NCBI GenBank assembly: GCA_045657665.1
Contig: JAZOTN010000020.1
Coordinates: forward strand, 1-64,000
Source of the DNA: RUG12461 sp045657665
Lineage (GTDB): Bacteria > Bacillota > Clostridia > Lachnospirales > Lachnospiraceae
Reading direction: 5' to 3'
DNA length: 64,000 nt
The notes below the pieces were generated by a model. That model saw only the letters and a program-made list of their open reading frames with translations. It had not been told where the DNA came from and did not search any database. The position numbers and the translations under genes were made by a program. Of the stretch, positions 15,640-23,416 are shown one piece after another; position 1 is the first letter of the stretch; each line of letters starts with the position of its first letter.

Positions 15640-16413
15640 TCAGATGCCGAGTCCGTTCTGAAATTCCTCGTCCCATTCCCGCCGGCTCCTTGCTGATTCC
15701 TCACGAATCAGATCCTCTCTGCGCTCGAGCTCACCCACTACCTTTTGCAGATTATTCGTAATGACCTTGCTGTCCTGCTCCAGCGTGATAACCCGGTTGA
15801 TGATCTCAGAAACCTCCCTCTGCAGTAAATCCAGGTCCTCGGAAACCGGATCCGGAAGATCAGTCTGGCACATCTCCTCACTGCAGATGCGCTGGTTATT
15901 CCTCTTTACGACACGTCCCGGAACTCCAACAACCGTACAGTTCGGGGGGACATCATGGATCACGACAGATCCCGCACCGATCTTGCTGTTCTCGCCGATC
16001 GTAATCGATCCCAAGATCTTTGCCCCGGTGCTTACCATTACGTTATCGCAGAGCGTCGGATGGCGTTTCCCGGTTTCCTTTCCGGTACCGCCGAGGGTCA
16101 CCCCCTGATAAAGCGTAACATTATTTCCGATGATGGTGGTTTCTCCGATGATAACGCCGGTCCCGTGATCGATAAAGAAACCGCTTCCGATCTCCGCCCC
16201 GGGATGGATCTCGATGTTTGTCTTCCGGGCTGCCCTCTGCGATATCCAGCGGGCCTTGAAAAACTGCCCCTTCAGATAAGCACGGTGTGCCCTCCGATAA
16301 GCCCTCATAACCTGAAAAGATGGGTAAAGAAAAACCTCCCGTATGGAATGGATCGCCGGATCACGCTTTTTGATGATCTCGTATTCTTCCCTGATTTCCT
16401 TAAAAAAACTCAT
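15640..16413 (-). CDS. cysE: Serine O-acetyltransferase
   Basis: Makes O-acetylserine from serine and acetyl-CoA, the carbon skeleton for cysteine. A left-handed beta helix of hexapeptide repeats spans about residues 60-165 with the conserved GSGFFIDHGTGVIIGETTII-type segment containing the catalytic His-Gly pair and a GTGKE loop. The start at 16413 avoids a long overlap with ispF and has AAGGAG upstream. The 257-residue protein carries an extra C-terminal tail of about 60 residues, part of it a predicted coiled coil, beyond the normal enzyme. It lies between ispF and (after the DHH gene) cysS, so cysteine synthesis and charging are clustered. Confidence 0.93.
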   Translation of the reverse strand: MSFFKEIREEYEIIKKRDPAIHSIREVFLYPSFQVMRAYRRAHRAYLKGQFFKARWISQRAARKTNIEIHPGAEIGSGFFIDHGTGVIIGETTIIGNNVTLYQGVTLGGTGKETGKRHPTLCDNVMVSTGAKILGSITIGENSKIGAGSVVIHDVPPNCTVVGVPGRVVKRNNQRICSEEMCQTDLPDPVSEDLDLLQREVSEIINRVITLEQDSKVITNNLQKVVGELERREDLIREESARSRREWDEEFQNGLGI

Positions 16414-16429
16414 TTCCCGGATCGCTCCT

Positions 16430-16897
16430 TCAAAATACCAACGCAACTGCCTGTGCGGCAATGCCTTCCTCCCGGCCGGTAAACCCGAGACATTCCTCCG
16501 TAGTCGCCTTTACATTCACAAAATCCGGATCCATGCCGAGTGCATCCGCGATATGTTTTTCCATCTCTTCAATGTATGGACGGAGCTTCGGTTTCTGCGC
16601 GATCACGGTAGCATCGATATTCCCGACAGCAAACCCTTTTTCTGCAAGGAGCTCTCCGACACGGGTAAGCAGCTTCATGCTGTCCGCACCTTCATATTCC
16701 GGATCCGTATCCGGGAAATGTGCTCCGATATCCTTAAGCGCCGCCGCTCCAAGCAGCGCATCCATCACCGCGTGTGTCAGCACATCCGCATCGGAGTGTC
16801 CGAGCAGTCCGAGCGTATGCTCTATCTCCACCCCGCCGAGGATCAGCTTTCTTCCTTCTACAAGCCTGTGTACATCATAACCCATCCCAACGCGCAT
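16430..16897 (-). CDS. ispF: 2-C-methyl-D-erythritol 2,4-cyclodiphosphate synthase
   Basis: IspF catalyses the fifth step of the MEP isoprenoid pathway. The 155-residue length is typical. Zinc ligands are visible in GYDVHRL (residues 6-12, Asp8 and His10) and in the HSDADVLTHA segment, and the LGHSDAD motif is intact. The C-terminal CDP-binding region with TTEECLGFTGR is also normal. No ispD is visible nearby, although ispD-ispF are often adjacent. The start is 2 bases downstream of the methyltransferase stop, so the two genes are co-transcribed. Confidence 0.97.
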   Translation of the reverse strand: MRVGMGYDVHRLVEGRKLILGGVEIEHTLGLLGHSDADVLTHAVMDALLGAAALKDIGAHFPDTDPEYEGADSMKLLTRVGELLAEKGFAVGNIDATVIAQKPKLRPYIEEMEKHIADALGMDPDFVNVKATTEECLGFTGREEGIAAQAVALVF

Positions 16898-16898
16898 C

Positions 16899-17540
16899 TT
16901 ACTTCATCCCCTCTACGGCGACCCAGAATTCCCCGTCTTTTGTATGAACCGTTGTTTTCGAAAAACCGGCGGCTTTAAAAAGCTCCTCAAACTCCGGGAT
17001 TCCGGGAACATTCATCTGATATTTCCGGATATTGTCGCGGATATGCCCCGTCAGATCAGAACGCTCATAAATCTCTGACACGAGAAGGAATACACCCTCT
17101 TCCTTCAGCACTCGTCGCACCTCTGAGAGCGCCTTCACCGGTTCCGGCCAGAAGTAAAAGCTTTCCACGGTTACTGCCTTATCAAAGCTACCGTCTCCAT
17201 AGGGGAGCGAAAGCACGGTTCCTTCTTTGATCTCCGTTTTTCCGGAAGCGACATCCTTTTCGTTCGTTTCTTTTGAGAGCGCCACGGAAATCCCGGAATA
17301 ATCCACACCAAAAAGACGTCCTTCCGGAATACGCTTTGAAAGCCGTTTTAACGTCATGCCTCCTCCGCATCCGATGTCCAGGATCCGGTCTTTTTTCCCA
17401 TAATCAAAAAGATCCAGCGCCCAGAGCGTCAGCGGCGTATGTTCCTCGTTCATATATCTCAGCATTTTCTCACCGGCAGCACCCTCCGGTTTTGCCGGAT
17501 TGCCTGCATCCGTCACAGCCGGGTTTGGTTTCAAACTCAT
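16899..17540 (-). CDS. Class I SAM-dependent methyltransferase
   Basis: The 213-residue protein has a Rossmann-type SAM-binding motif (ILDIGCGGGMTL) near residue 55, the acidic motif II (GVDYSG) and a motif around GSFDKAVTVESFYFW, all of the UbiE/Methyltransf_11 type. The substrate cannot be inferred. A GGAGG ribosome site lies about 11 bases before the ATG, and a sigma-A promoter is found at 17590-17617, so this gene probably heads a methyltransferase-ispF-cysE transcript. Confidence 0.88.
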   Translation of the reverse strand: MSLKPNPAVTDAGNPAKPEGAAGEKMLRYMNEEHTPLTLWALDLFDYGKKDRILDIGCGGGMTLKRLSKRIPEGRLFGVDYSGISVALSKETNEKDVASGKTEIKEGTVLSLPYGDGSFDKAVTVESFYFWPEPVKALSEVRRVLKEEGVFLLVSEIYERSDLTGHIRDNIRKYQMNVPGIPEFEELFKAAGFSKTTVHTKDGEFWVAVEGMK

Positions 17541-17589
17541 GATCTCATCGTCCTCCGATCGGTTGCCTTCCCTCCTGATTACCTATTCA

Positions 17590-17617
17590 ATTATGCCATA
17601 AACCGGAAGTTTTTCAA
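17590..17617 (-). promoter_or_regulatory. Sigma-A promoter for methyltransferase-ispF-cysE
   Basis: On the minus strand TTGAAA (17612-17617) and CATAAT (17590-17595) are 16 bases apart, directly after the stop of the alpha/beta hydrolase gene. Confidence 0.6.
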
Positions 17618-17638
17618 GACGCTTTCATCAGCGTTTCC

Positions 17639-18643
17639 CTATGGTTTTTGATCATACTCTCCGAGGAAACCGAACACTGCATCGTAATACTCCCTTGGAG
17701 CCTTGTCCTGCGGCTGCCCGTGCCCGGCACCTTCTATGATGAGAAGATCTTTTTTTGAGGCATCCGCATCATATAACGCATATGCCTGATCAACGGAGAT
17801 CATTTTGTCATCGCTCCCGTGAATGAACAGCGTCGGGAGATTCGCATCTTTTACTGCCTCGACAGGGGATGCTTTGTAAAGATCATAGCCTCCCCGGAGG
17901 AGAAGCATCAGCCTCATCGAATCCACGATCGGAAACGCCGGTAGATTGAACCAGTCCTTTGCTTTTTCCCCGAACATCGTGTAGGCATCAATGTAGGAGC
18001 TGTCGGATACCGCAGCTTTCACATTCTCCGGAAGGTCTTCTCTCCCGCTCAACATCAGCGCCGTTGCGGCGCCCATGGACTGTCCGTGCAGTACAATCTG
18101 AGCCTTTGGATCTTCTTCAAGGATCATCTCAATCCAAAGAAGCACATCGTTGCTGTCCGTGAGCCCCATCCCGATAAAATCCCCTTCACTCTCCCCCTGA
18201 CACCTGAGGTCCGGAACCAGACAGTGATAGCCGCGCTCATAATACTCCCGTGCAAAGGGATACATCTCTTCTTTCCAGCCGGTATAGCCGTGAAGCAGGA
18301 CCGCCCATTTATGATCTGTTTCATCCGGCTGACGGAATTCCGAGGCGACGAGCCGGTAACCATCCGACGACAATATCTCTTTTTTCACCGGCGGGTTCTT
18401 CTTAAGCCATTCTTTTGTCTCAGCGAGTGCCTTCTGCCGGTTCTCCGCAATATCAGAAGTATGCGTCTGCTCCGCATAGCTTTTTTCCGTGATCCGTTCA
18501 AAGGAATCAAGCTTTTCCATGAAAGACGGCACAAGCGCAGCGCTGACGAGAAAATACACGATGATCCAGTATAGTGCAAACAGGGCAAGGAACACGATGA
18601 TCCCTGCCCTGATCCATTTCATTTTTCCTGTCTTATGTTTCAT
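17639..18643 (-). CDS. Membrane-anchored alpha/beta hydrolase
   Basis: The 334-residue protein has an N-terminal membrane segment (about residues 10-32) after a Lys-rich start, then an alpha/beta hydrolase fold facing outward. The nucleophile elbow is GQSMG near residue 190, the oxyanion region HGYTGWKEE precedes it, and the acid and base are visible in HGSDDKM and GAGHG. This matches the BAAT/YqkD-like peptidase S9-related hydrolases; the natural substrate is unknown. The ribosome site is weak (GGAGCGG about 15 bases upstream), and an internal ATG at residue 8 is an alternative. It follows the strong terminator at 18699-18735, but I could not find a convincing promoter for it. Confidence 0.87.
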   Translation of the reverse strand: MKHKTGKMKWIRAGIIVFLALFALYWIIVYFLVSAALVPSFMEKLDSFERITEKSYAEQTHTSDIAENRQKALAETKEWLKKNPPVKKEILSSDGYRLVASEFRQPDETDHKWAVLLHGYTGWKEEMYPFAREYYERGYHCLVPDLRCQGESEGDFIGMGLTDSNDVLLWIEMILEEDPKAQIVLHGQSMGAATALMLSGREDLPENVKAAVSDSSYIDAYTMFGEKAKDWFNLPAFPIVDSMRLMLLLRGGYDLYKASPVEAVKDANLPTLFIHGSDDKMISVDQAYALYDADASKKDLLIIEGAGHGQPQDKAPREYYDAVFGFLGEYDQKP

Positions 18644-18698
18644 ATATCAAAAGAACCGCTCCCGGGAGACTGAAAACCGTCCGAAAGCCTCCCTGTGC

Positions 18699-18735
18699 GA
18701 AAAAACCCGTCCGGTGTATCGCAGACGGGTTTTTC
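18699..18735 (-). terminator. Strong rho-independent terminator, bidirectional
   Basis: Arms AAACCCGTC and GACGGGTTT with a 12-base loop are flanked by A and T runs on both sides. On the minus strand it ends the transcript of the 225-residue membrane protein gene (18780-19457). It is the clearest terminator in the left half of the window. Confidence 0.9.
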
Positions 18736-18779
18736 ATGAATATCGTAATTACAGTGTACGAATTGTCTTCGTATCCCTC

Positions 18780-19457
18780 TTAGAACATATTCTTTGCATT
18801 TGCCAGCAGGCTCAGATATACGAAATATCTGATGATGGAAAGAATAGAAGCGATGATGCTGAGGATACCAGCGATCACGCCAGCTGCAACTGCAGGAATG
18901 AGTGCGATCAGAGAGAATACGATAGAAAGAATAATGATGATCGCGATAAGCTTCAGAGTGAACTGGCCTTTGGACTCAACCTTGGAGTTGCCAACCTTGT
19001 TTGCAAGAGTAGTGATACCATTGATAACAAGGATCGTGGAGATCAGCTCGAACAGCTGTCCAAGCACTCTGAGGATGATGGAAAGCACACCGCCTGCTAC
19101 CGTCGTGGTAAATCCGGAAATAAGAGAGCATACAAGTGCAAGAACCAGGAAGAGCATTGCCTTCTTGAAGTTGTCCTCATCCTTTGCTGCATTGCCTACG
19201 CCGACAATGTAAAGGATAAAGCCGATCAGTGAGAAGATCGCACCGACAACAGACATGATAATACCGACAATACCTCCGGCAAGACCAGCACCCATTGCTG
19301 CTTCAGCACCTTCAAGTCCACCAGCGAGCAGTGTAGCTGTTCCTACTACGGAGATGATCGTACCGATGACCATAAAGATAGCTGCCAGCAGTGCCAGAAT
19401 TTCAGCCGTGAAAATCTGGCCAATACCTTTTTTTGCATTTTCGAAATTCATTTTCAT
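18780..19457 (-). CDS. Multi-pass membrane protein of unknown function
   Basis: The 225-residue protein is very hydrophobic with about six membrane segments separated by short loops, and is rich in Gly, Ala and Ile in the first half and Ile/Leu/Ser in the second. The segments show a repeating pattern that suggests internal duplication. I do not recognise a named family. AGGAGG precedes the ATG, a promoter lies at 19494-19521 and a strong terminator follows, so it is a single-gene transcript, placed directly downstream of the phospho-signalling operon. Lower G+C and frequent ATG/AAG codons compared with neighbours suggest high expression. Confidence 0.8.
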   Translation of the reverse strand: MKMNFENAKKGIGQIFTAEILALLAAIFMVIGTIISVVGTATLLAGGLEGAEAAMGAGLAGGIVGIIMSVVGAIFSLIGFILYIVGVGNAAKDEDNFKKAMLFLVLALVCSLISGFTTTVAGGVLSIILRVLGQLFELISTILVINGITTLANKVGNSKVESKGQFTLKLIAIIIILSIVFSLIALIPAVAAGVIAGILSIIASILSIIRYFVYLSLLANAKNMF

Positions 19458-19493
19458 TCCTCCTTCAGTGAAAAATAATTTGAACCACGTTTT

Positions 19494-19521
19494 ATTATAC
19501 CCATTTCCTCTTAATAATCAA
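19494..19521 (-). promoter_or_regulatory. Sigma-A promoter for the 225-residue membrane protein
   Basis: On the minus strand TTGATT (19516-19521) and consensus TATAAT (19494-19499) are 16 bases apart. Confidence 0.7.
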
Positions 19522-19571
19522 GAAAAATTTACGAATCCCCGTTATACAGGAAACAAAGCATGGTTTCGAAT

Positions 19572-20105
19572 CTACTGGATATATACGATCTTCGATCGGT
19601 AAAACCCTTTGGCAATCCTGCCGATACCCATAAAGATCAGACCCACACTGTAGATGATCACCATGACGACGATGTTTTTCACAAAGATCAGACAGAGAGC
19701 CGCAATGACCAGATACACAACACCGCTGGCAAAACGCCAGTACCATGCGGGAGCATGCCTTTTCTTTGCCTCAAGTCCCCTCAGCACACGGAGAAGACCC
19801 GTAACTCCGAACACCGCCACCAGATAAAGCATGATAAAAAGCCTCGGGATATCCGAAAGTGACAGTGTCAGGATGGCAAGATCAATCCTGATCAAAGCAG
19901 CATATAGGGTATTCCTGCCTCCCACCATATGACGCGCCATGGTAAAGTAATAAATCAGCGAGCCGATACCCGAAGCCAGCATTGAAATACCCATTACCAG
20001 CATGATTACAAGATAGCCGATCTCAGGGAAGATCATCAGGAACACGGCCGCCGCAACGATAAGGAACCCTGTAAGAATAATTACGATCCTTCTTCCGATA
20101 CTCAT
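19572..20105 (-). CDS. DUF308/HdeD-like membrane protein
   Basis: The 177-residue protein has six hydrophobic segments in pairs with a basic loop after the fourth segment (LRGLEAKKRHAP), the layout of the DUF308/HdeD family, whose function in Gram-positive bacteria is not established. Its start overlaps the DUF6765 gene stop by four bases, so it is translationally coupled and is the last gene of the signalling operon. Confidence 0.8.
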   Translation of the reverse strand: MSIGRRIVIILTGFLIVAAAVFLMIFPEIGYLVIMLVMGISMLASGIGSLIYYFTMARHMVGGRNTLYAALIRIDLAILTLSLSDIPRLFIMLYLVAVFGVTGLLRVLRGLEAKKRHAPAWYWRFASGVVYLVIAALCLIFVKNIVVMVIIYSVGLIFMGIGRIAKGFYRSKIVYIQ

Positions 20106-21259
20106 GTCTGGCCTCCCTTCGCAGTTTCCTCAACAAGCTTCAGATAAGCTTTGATGCCCTTTGTCCCCCATTTTTTGTAATCTGCAGTGACCCCCGCAAG
20201 AAGGCTTCCGGATTTATAGACACGATTTGTCACCATACTCTTTTGGGCAAGAGCTGCCAGAACAAAACGTCCCATGGGGGTATCATCCTTTTTTCCCTCC
20301 GGTGCTTCCCGATATTCCTTCTGATAATCCTCCAGGGTAAAATCCGGGATCTCCTGCTTTGAAAGGCTTTCCCCGAATGTCTTCCAGTCTTCGCAGGAAT
20401 CCAGCTGACGCTTCAGGAGGATCTCCTCGATCTTCTCCTTATGCGGTGCTACCGCTTCCGTGTCGTATATATCCTTTTCAAAGGTTTCTCCATCCCCTTT
20501 CAGAACCTTCATCGCATAGACCATCTGGCAGTATGCATGCATAAAATCGCTCGGATTATCCTTAATAAATTCTTCGTAATCCGCCCAGGCCGGAAGGTAC
20601 TTGTAACGCATGAAGCTGTAATCCGGAAGATGACCGGCTCTGCCATGGCCAAGGTTCATGACGGAGGTTTCCTTGTTCTGATGAAGGCTGTTTGTAAAAA
20701 TGCCGTTTTCCGGGTCATCCGGTGCCGCGGGGTTTGAACGAAACCGCACCGGCCGCTCGCTCCCGTCGGGCAGTATCTCGTAAAAATGATAATTGGTGTC
20801 ATTGATAACGCGGGATGGCGTTCCGGCAAAATTCTGGTGCGCCCAGGTGTCCGCCAGGATATGCATGGCAACTCCCGTTGCTTCGAGGCTCTTTCCCCTG
20901 ACCTGATTCACGGTTTCCACGAGAAGATCTCCGTTCGGTTTGCAGATCAGATGGTATTTTGCCATGTACTTCTTTCCGCAGCCCTGTCTTTTGGAGTAAA
21001 GATCATAAGGCAGAAAATGAAAGGATGCCCAGATCCTTGTCACATCCTGCTGGGAAAGGATATCGCTTCCCGCATCCGCCATTTCCATGGCAAGCATCGT
21101 AGTGGCCGCCTCGATGGGTGCCCCGACGCTGTTTAAGATCGGCTTTGTGCAAAGATCTACAAAAAATGCGCTTCTTGCAATACGCAGGGCGTCTTCGTGG
21201 GAATGCCCCGCCAGGATTGCGGCCGAATAAGTTCCGTAATAATGAAAATCTTTGTTCAT
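20102..21259 (-). CDS. DUF6765 protein with phospholipase-C-like histidine motif
   Basis: The 385-residue protein matches what I know of DUF6765. Residues H6 at the N-terminus and H133-x3-D137-x3-H141 (AMHILADTWAH) resemble the metal ligands of the zinc-dependent phospholipase C / P1 nuclease fold; this is my inference, not an established function of the family. No signal peptide or membrane segment is seen, so it is probably cytoplasmic. The start overlaps the stop of the 4-TM protein by four bases and the end overlaps the DUF308 gene by four bases, so all three are coupled. It may supply an enzymatic output for the signalling operon. Confidence 0.8.
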   Translation of the reverse strand: MNKDFHYYGTYSAAILAGHSHEDALRIARSAFFVDLCTKPILNSVGAPIEAATTMLAMEMADAGSDILSQQDVTRIWASFHFLPYDLYSKRQGCGKKYMAKYHLICKPNGDLLVETVNQVRGKSLEATGVAMHILADTWAHQNFAGTPSRVINDTNYHFYEILPDGSERPVRFRSNPAAPDDPENGIFTNSLHQNKETSVMNLGHGRAGHLPDYSFMRYKYLPAWADYEEFIKDNPSDFMHAYCQMVYAMKVLKGDGETFEKDIYDTEAVAPHKEKIEEILLKRQLDSCEDWKTFGESLSKQEIPDFTLEDYQKEYREAPEGKKDDTPMGRFVLAALAQKSMVTNRVYKSGSLLAGVTADYKKWGTKGIKAYLKLVEETAKGGQT

Positions 21260-21774
21260 GACGCGCCCTCCTCTGCCTTTGCTGCACTGATCTTTCGTTT
21301 CAGGCTGCTCACCTTGATCGCGCCCACAAAAAGCTCTATGGACATGACTACGGAGGTGACATCTATGATGCAGGTTACAACCGTATCCAGAATGCCTCCG
21401 AACTCCGAACCGATCATGGAAAAGTCACTGATGAACGAAGTCACTGAGATCAACGCCAGAATGATGGCAAACACCGGATATGCTCTGTTAACCTTCTTCG
21501 CACTTCCGAATCCGTCTTTTCTGGCGGAAAGTCCGACATAAAGCCGCAGGATAAGATCCAGGGCGATTCCTATCGCGAACATAATAACGATTATCAATAT
21601 TACGGTATACGGTGGAATTTCCGGGGGCAAAGTCGCATCCAGAAAAGTATTAATGTCATCCTTGAAAAGGATCAATGACATGACGCCTTTTATAAGGCTC
21701 CAGAACCCGAACGTGATCACTCCGGTTCCCACGCAGATGAGCAGGTTTTGATATCTGCGCAATTCTCTTTCCAT
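21256..21774 (-). CDS. Four-segment membrane protein of unknown function
   Basis: The 172-residue protein has hydrophobic segments at about residues 10-36, 56-78, 98-120 and 128-150, and a basic C-terminus (SLKRKISAAKAEE). I do not recognise a family. It follows the zinc-ribbon lectin gene by 78 bases, the largest gap inside the signalling operon, and overlaps the DUF6765 gene by four bases. Confidence 0.75.
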   Translation of the reverse strand: MERELRRYQNLLICVGTGVITFGFWSLIKGVMSLILFKDDINTFLDATLPPEIPPYTVILIIVIMFAIGIALDLILRLYVGLSARKDGFGSAKKVNRAYPVFAIILALISVTSFISDFSMIGSEFGGILDTVVTCIIDVTSVVMSIELFVGAIKVSSLKRKISAAKAEEGAS

Positions 21775-21852
21775 AAATCAGTCCTCCTTTATGCTTTATT
21801 GTTCGCCGTCACGCGCTGTGACTGCTTTATGTGCTGTGAGCTTGTTTCCCAA

Positions 21853-23403
21853 CTAATAGTGATTGACCTTTTTGTAAAACTCATGCTCGCCGGAGCTGTC
21901 CCGGACAAAGAGCGTATCCCCCTCGATACGGTAATCATAGCTTAACGAGACCTTTCCCGGTTCATAGTAGACATCCATTTTGCCGTCGCGTGCGATCAAA
22001 GCGCCCGGACAGTAGGTCGCCGCCATGGTCCAGTCAATATTGCCGTCCAGCATAAGATCCGGCTCTCCGTAAAACAGTTCAAAGCAGCCGTCGTTGAAAT
22101 ACAGCCCCTTCCATTCGCCGTCCAGCCCGTCATCATTCATGTCTTTCAGGATCCAGTTCCCGAAATCCTGGATCTCCAGCGCCGGATCGGTATACCATTC
22201 CGGCGAATCATTCCGGTAGCCGTAAACCACTTCGTCCCCGTAAAGCGGCATACCGGTGGAATCCGTCTCCAGGAGCCCCAGCCAGCTCTGATCCAGCTGT
22301 GTGATGGTAAAGTACCGTCTCTCCTCATAGTAGCTGCTGTTGATTATCAGCGTATCACCTTCGATCCAATAAGAATCGTCCATGTATTCATATCCAAAGA
22401 CCGTGCCGTCCGGTTGAAAATTCATATACATCCGGTTTGACCCGGGAAGATCCCAGGCTCCGAGGATCAGCGTTTCATAGTTGTCTGATGCGCTGCCCTC
22501 CGTATCCTCATATTCACAGATGTAACCGAATTTCCCGCTCAGATAGGGAGCCGTTGCGATGACATCCTCCGGAACGTCGTTCCAGTAGAAACGGTCATCG
22601 GAAGAACGGTGCAGAAGATCGATGCATGTCTCCTTCTGCATCACGCCCTCTTCGTCGTCTCCCGCATAACTGGGCTCTCCCGGCAGCCAGTATCCCATGT
22701 TCTCTTCCGCATCCAGAGGCTCGTCGCCGACACTCCTGTCCGGATTGATCCAGCGGTATCCGTCCGACGGATTATCCCGCGACCCGCCGAGCCAGAAGGT
22801 AATGTCCGTTTTGTCTTCCTGCCGGATCCTCGCCGTCACAAAGGCAAACTCTTCCTGTGAATTGATATGCGCAAGGTATCCCCCTTTCGCAAGGCACTCC
22901 TCAAACGCCTCCGACCAGGAAGCGTCCGAGATCACGAGCTCATACCGATGGATCCCCTCCTTATCATACCAGAGCGGCTCCTCCTTAACCTCTTCCTCTG
23001 CAGGATCGGGGGCTGATGCGCTCTCCTTTTCCGGAGCCGGCTGCACCTCCCTGGTAACTTCTTCAACCTCCGCCTCCTTAACAACCGGCTTATTCACTCT
23101 TGCAAATAAAAACGAACGCAGAAAAAAGATGATCAGGATGAGTGCCGCGGCTCCTCCCGCAGCCGAAAGAATGATGACAAGCGGCATCATGGACTTCTTT
23201 TTTTGTTCCACCGGGGTCCCCGTCACCGTACTTCCGCCTGTTACCGGCTGATTCTCAGTAATACTTTCTCCCGGCTGTGTACGGACAGCGGTGGCACTTT
23301 CGTTCATTTCGCTGCTGAACTCCGGTACGATCCGCTCCCCGCATCCGGGGCAGAAAATGGCATCCCCTTCGATTTTTCTTCCGCACTTCGGGCACTGTTC
23401 CAT
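21853..23403 (-). CDS. Zinc-ribbon, transmembrane, C-type lectin-like protein
   Basis: The start at 23403 has AGGAAG upstream and begins MEQCPKCG; the frame is open further but overlaps the kinase gene. A zinc ribbon (C4, C7, C18, C21) is followed by a linker and a membrane segment at about 72-100. The rest should be outside the cell: an acidic linker, a C-type lectin-like domain at about 155-310 with the characteristic AxxxCxxxGGxLAxI beginning, the WLGG core and the YWND motif, and a C-terminal beta-rich region of unknown fold with several strand-turn repeats. The lectin domain has only a few cysteines, so the disulphide pattern is reduced. I infer an extracellular binding subunit of the signalling operon. 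The kinase gene ends 13 bases upstream. Confidence 0.85.
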   Translation of the reverse strand: MEQCPKCGRKIEGDAIFCPGCGERIVPEFSSEMNESATAVRTQPGESITENQPVTGGSTVTGTPVEQKKKSMMPLVIILSAAGGAAALILIIFFLRSFLFARVNKPVVKEAEVEEVTREVQPAPEKESASAPDPAEEEVKEEPLWYDKEGIHRYELVISDASWSEAFEECLAKGGYLAHINSQEEFAFVTARIRQEDKTDITFWLGGSRDNPSDGYRWINPDRSVGDEPLDAEENMGYWLPGEPSYAGDDEEGVMQKETCIDLLHRSSDDRFYWNDVPEDVIATAPYLSGKFGYICEYEDTEGSASDNYETLILGAWDLPGSNRMYMNFQPDGTVFGYEYMDDSYWIEGDTLIINSSYYEERRYFTITQLDQSWLGLLETDSTGMPLYGDEVVYGYRNDSPEWYTDPALEIQDFGNWILKDMNDDGLDGEWKGLYFNDGCFELFYGEPDLMLDGNIDWTMAATYCPGALIARDGKMDVYYEPGKVSLSYDYRIEGDTLFVRDSSGEHEFYKKVNHY

Positions 23404-23416
23404 CGATTCACACTTC

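Noticed and set aside
17590..17650. Terminator after the alpha/beta hydrolase gene
   Set aside because: The ACGCT/AGCGT stem lacks a T-tract on the minus strand.
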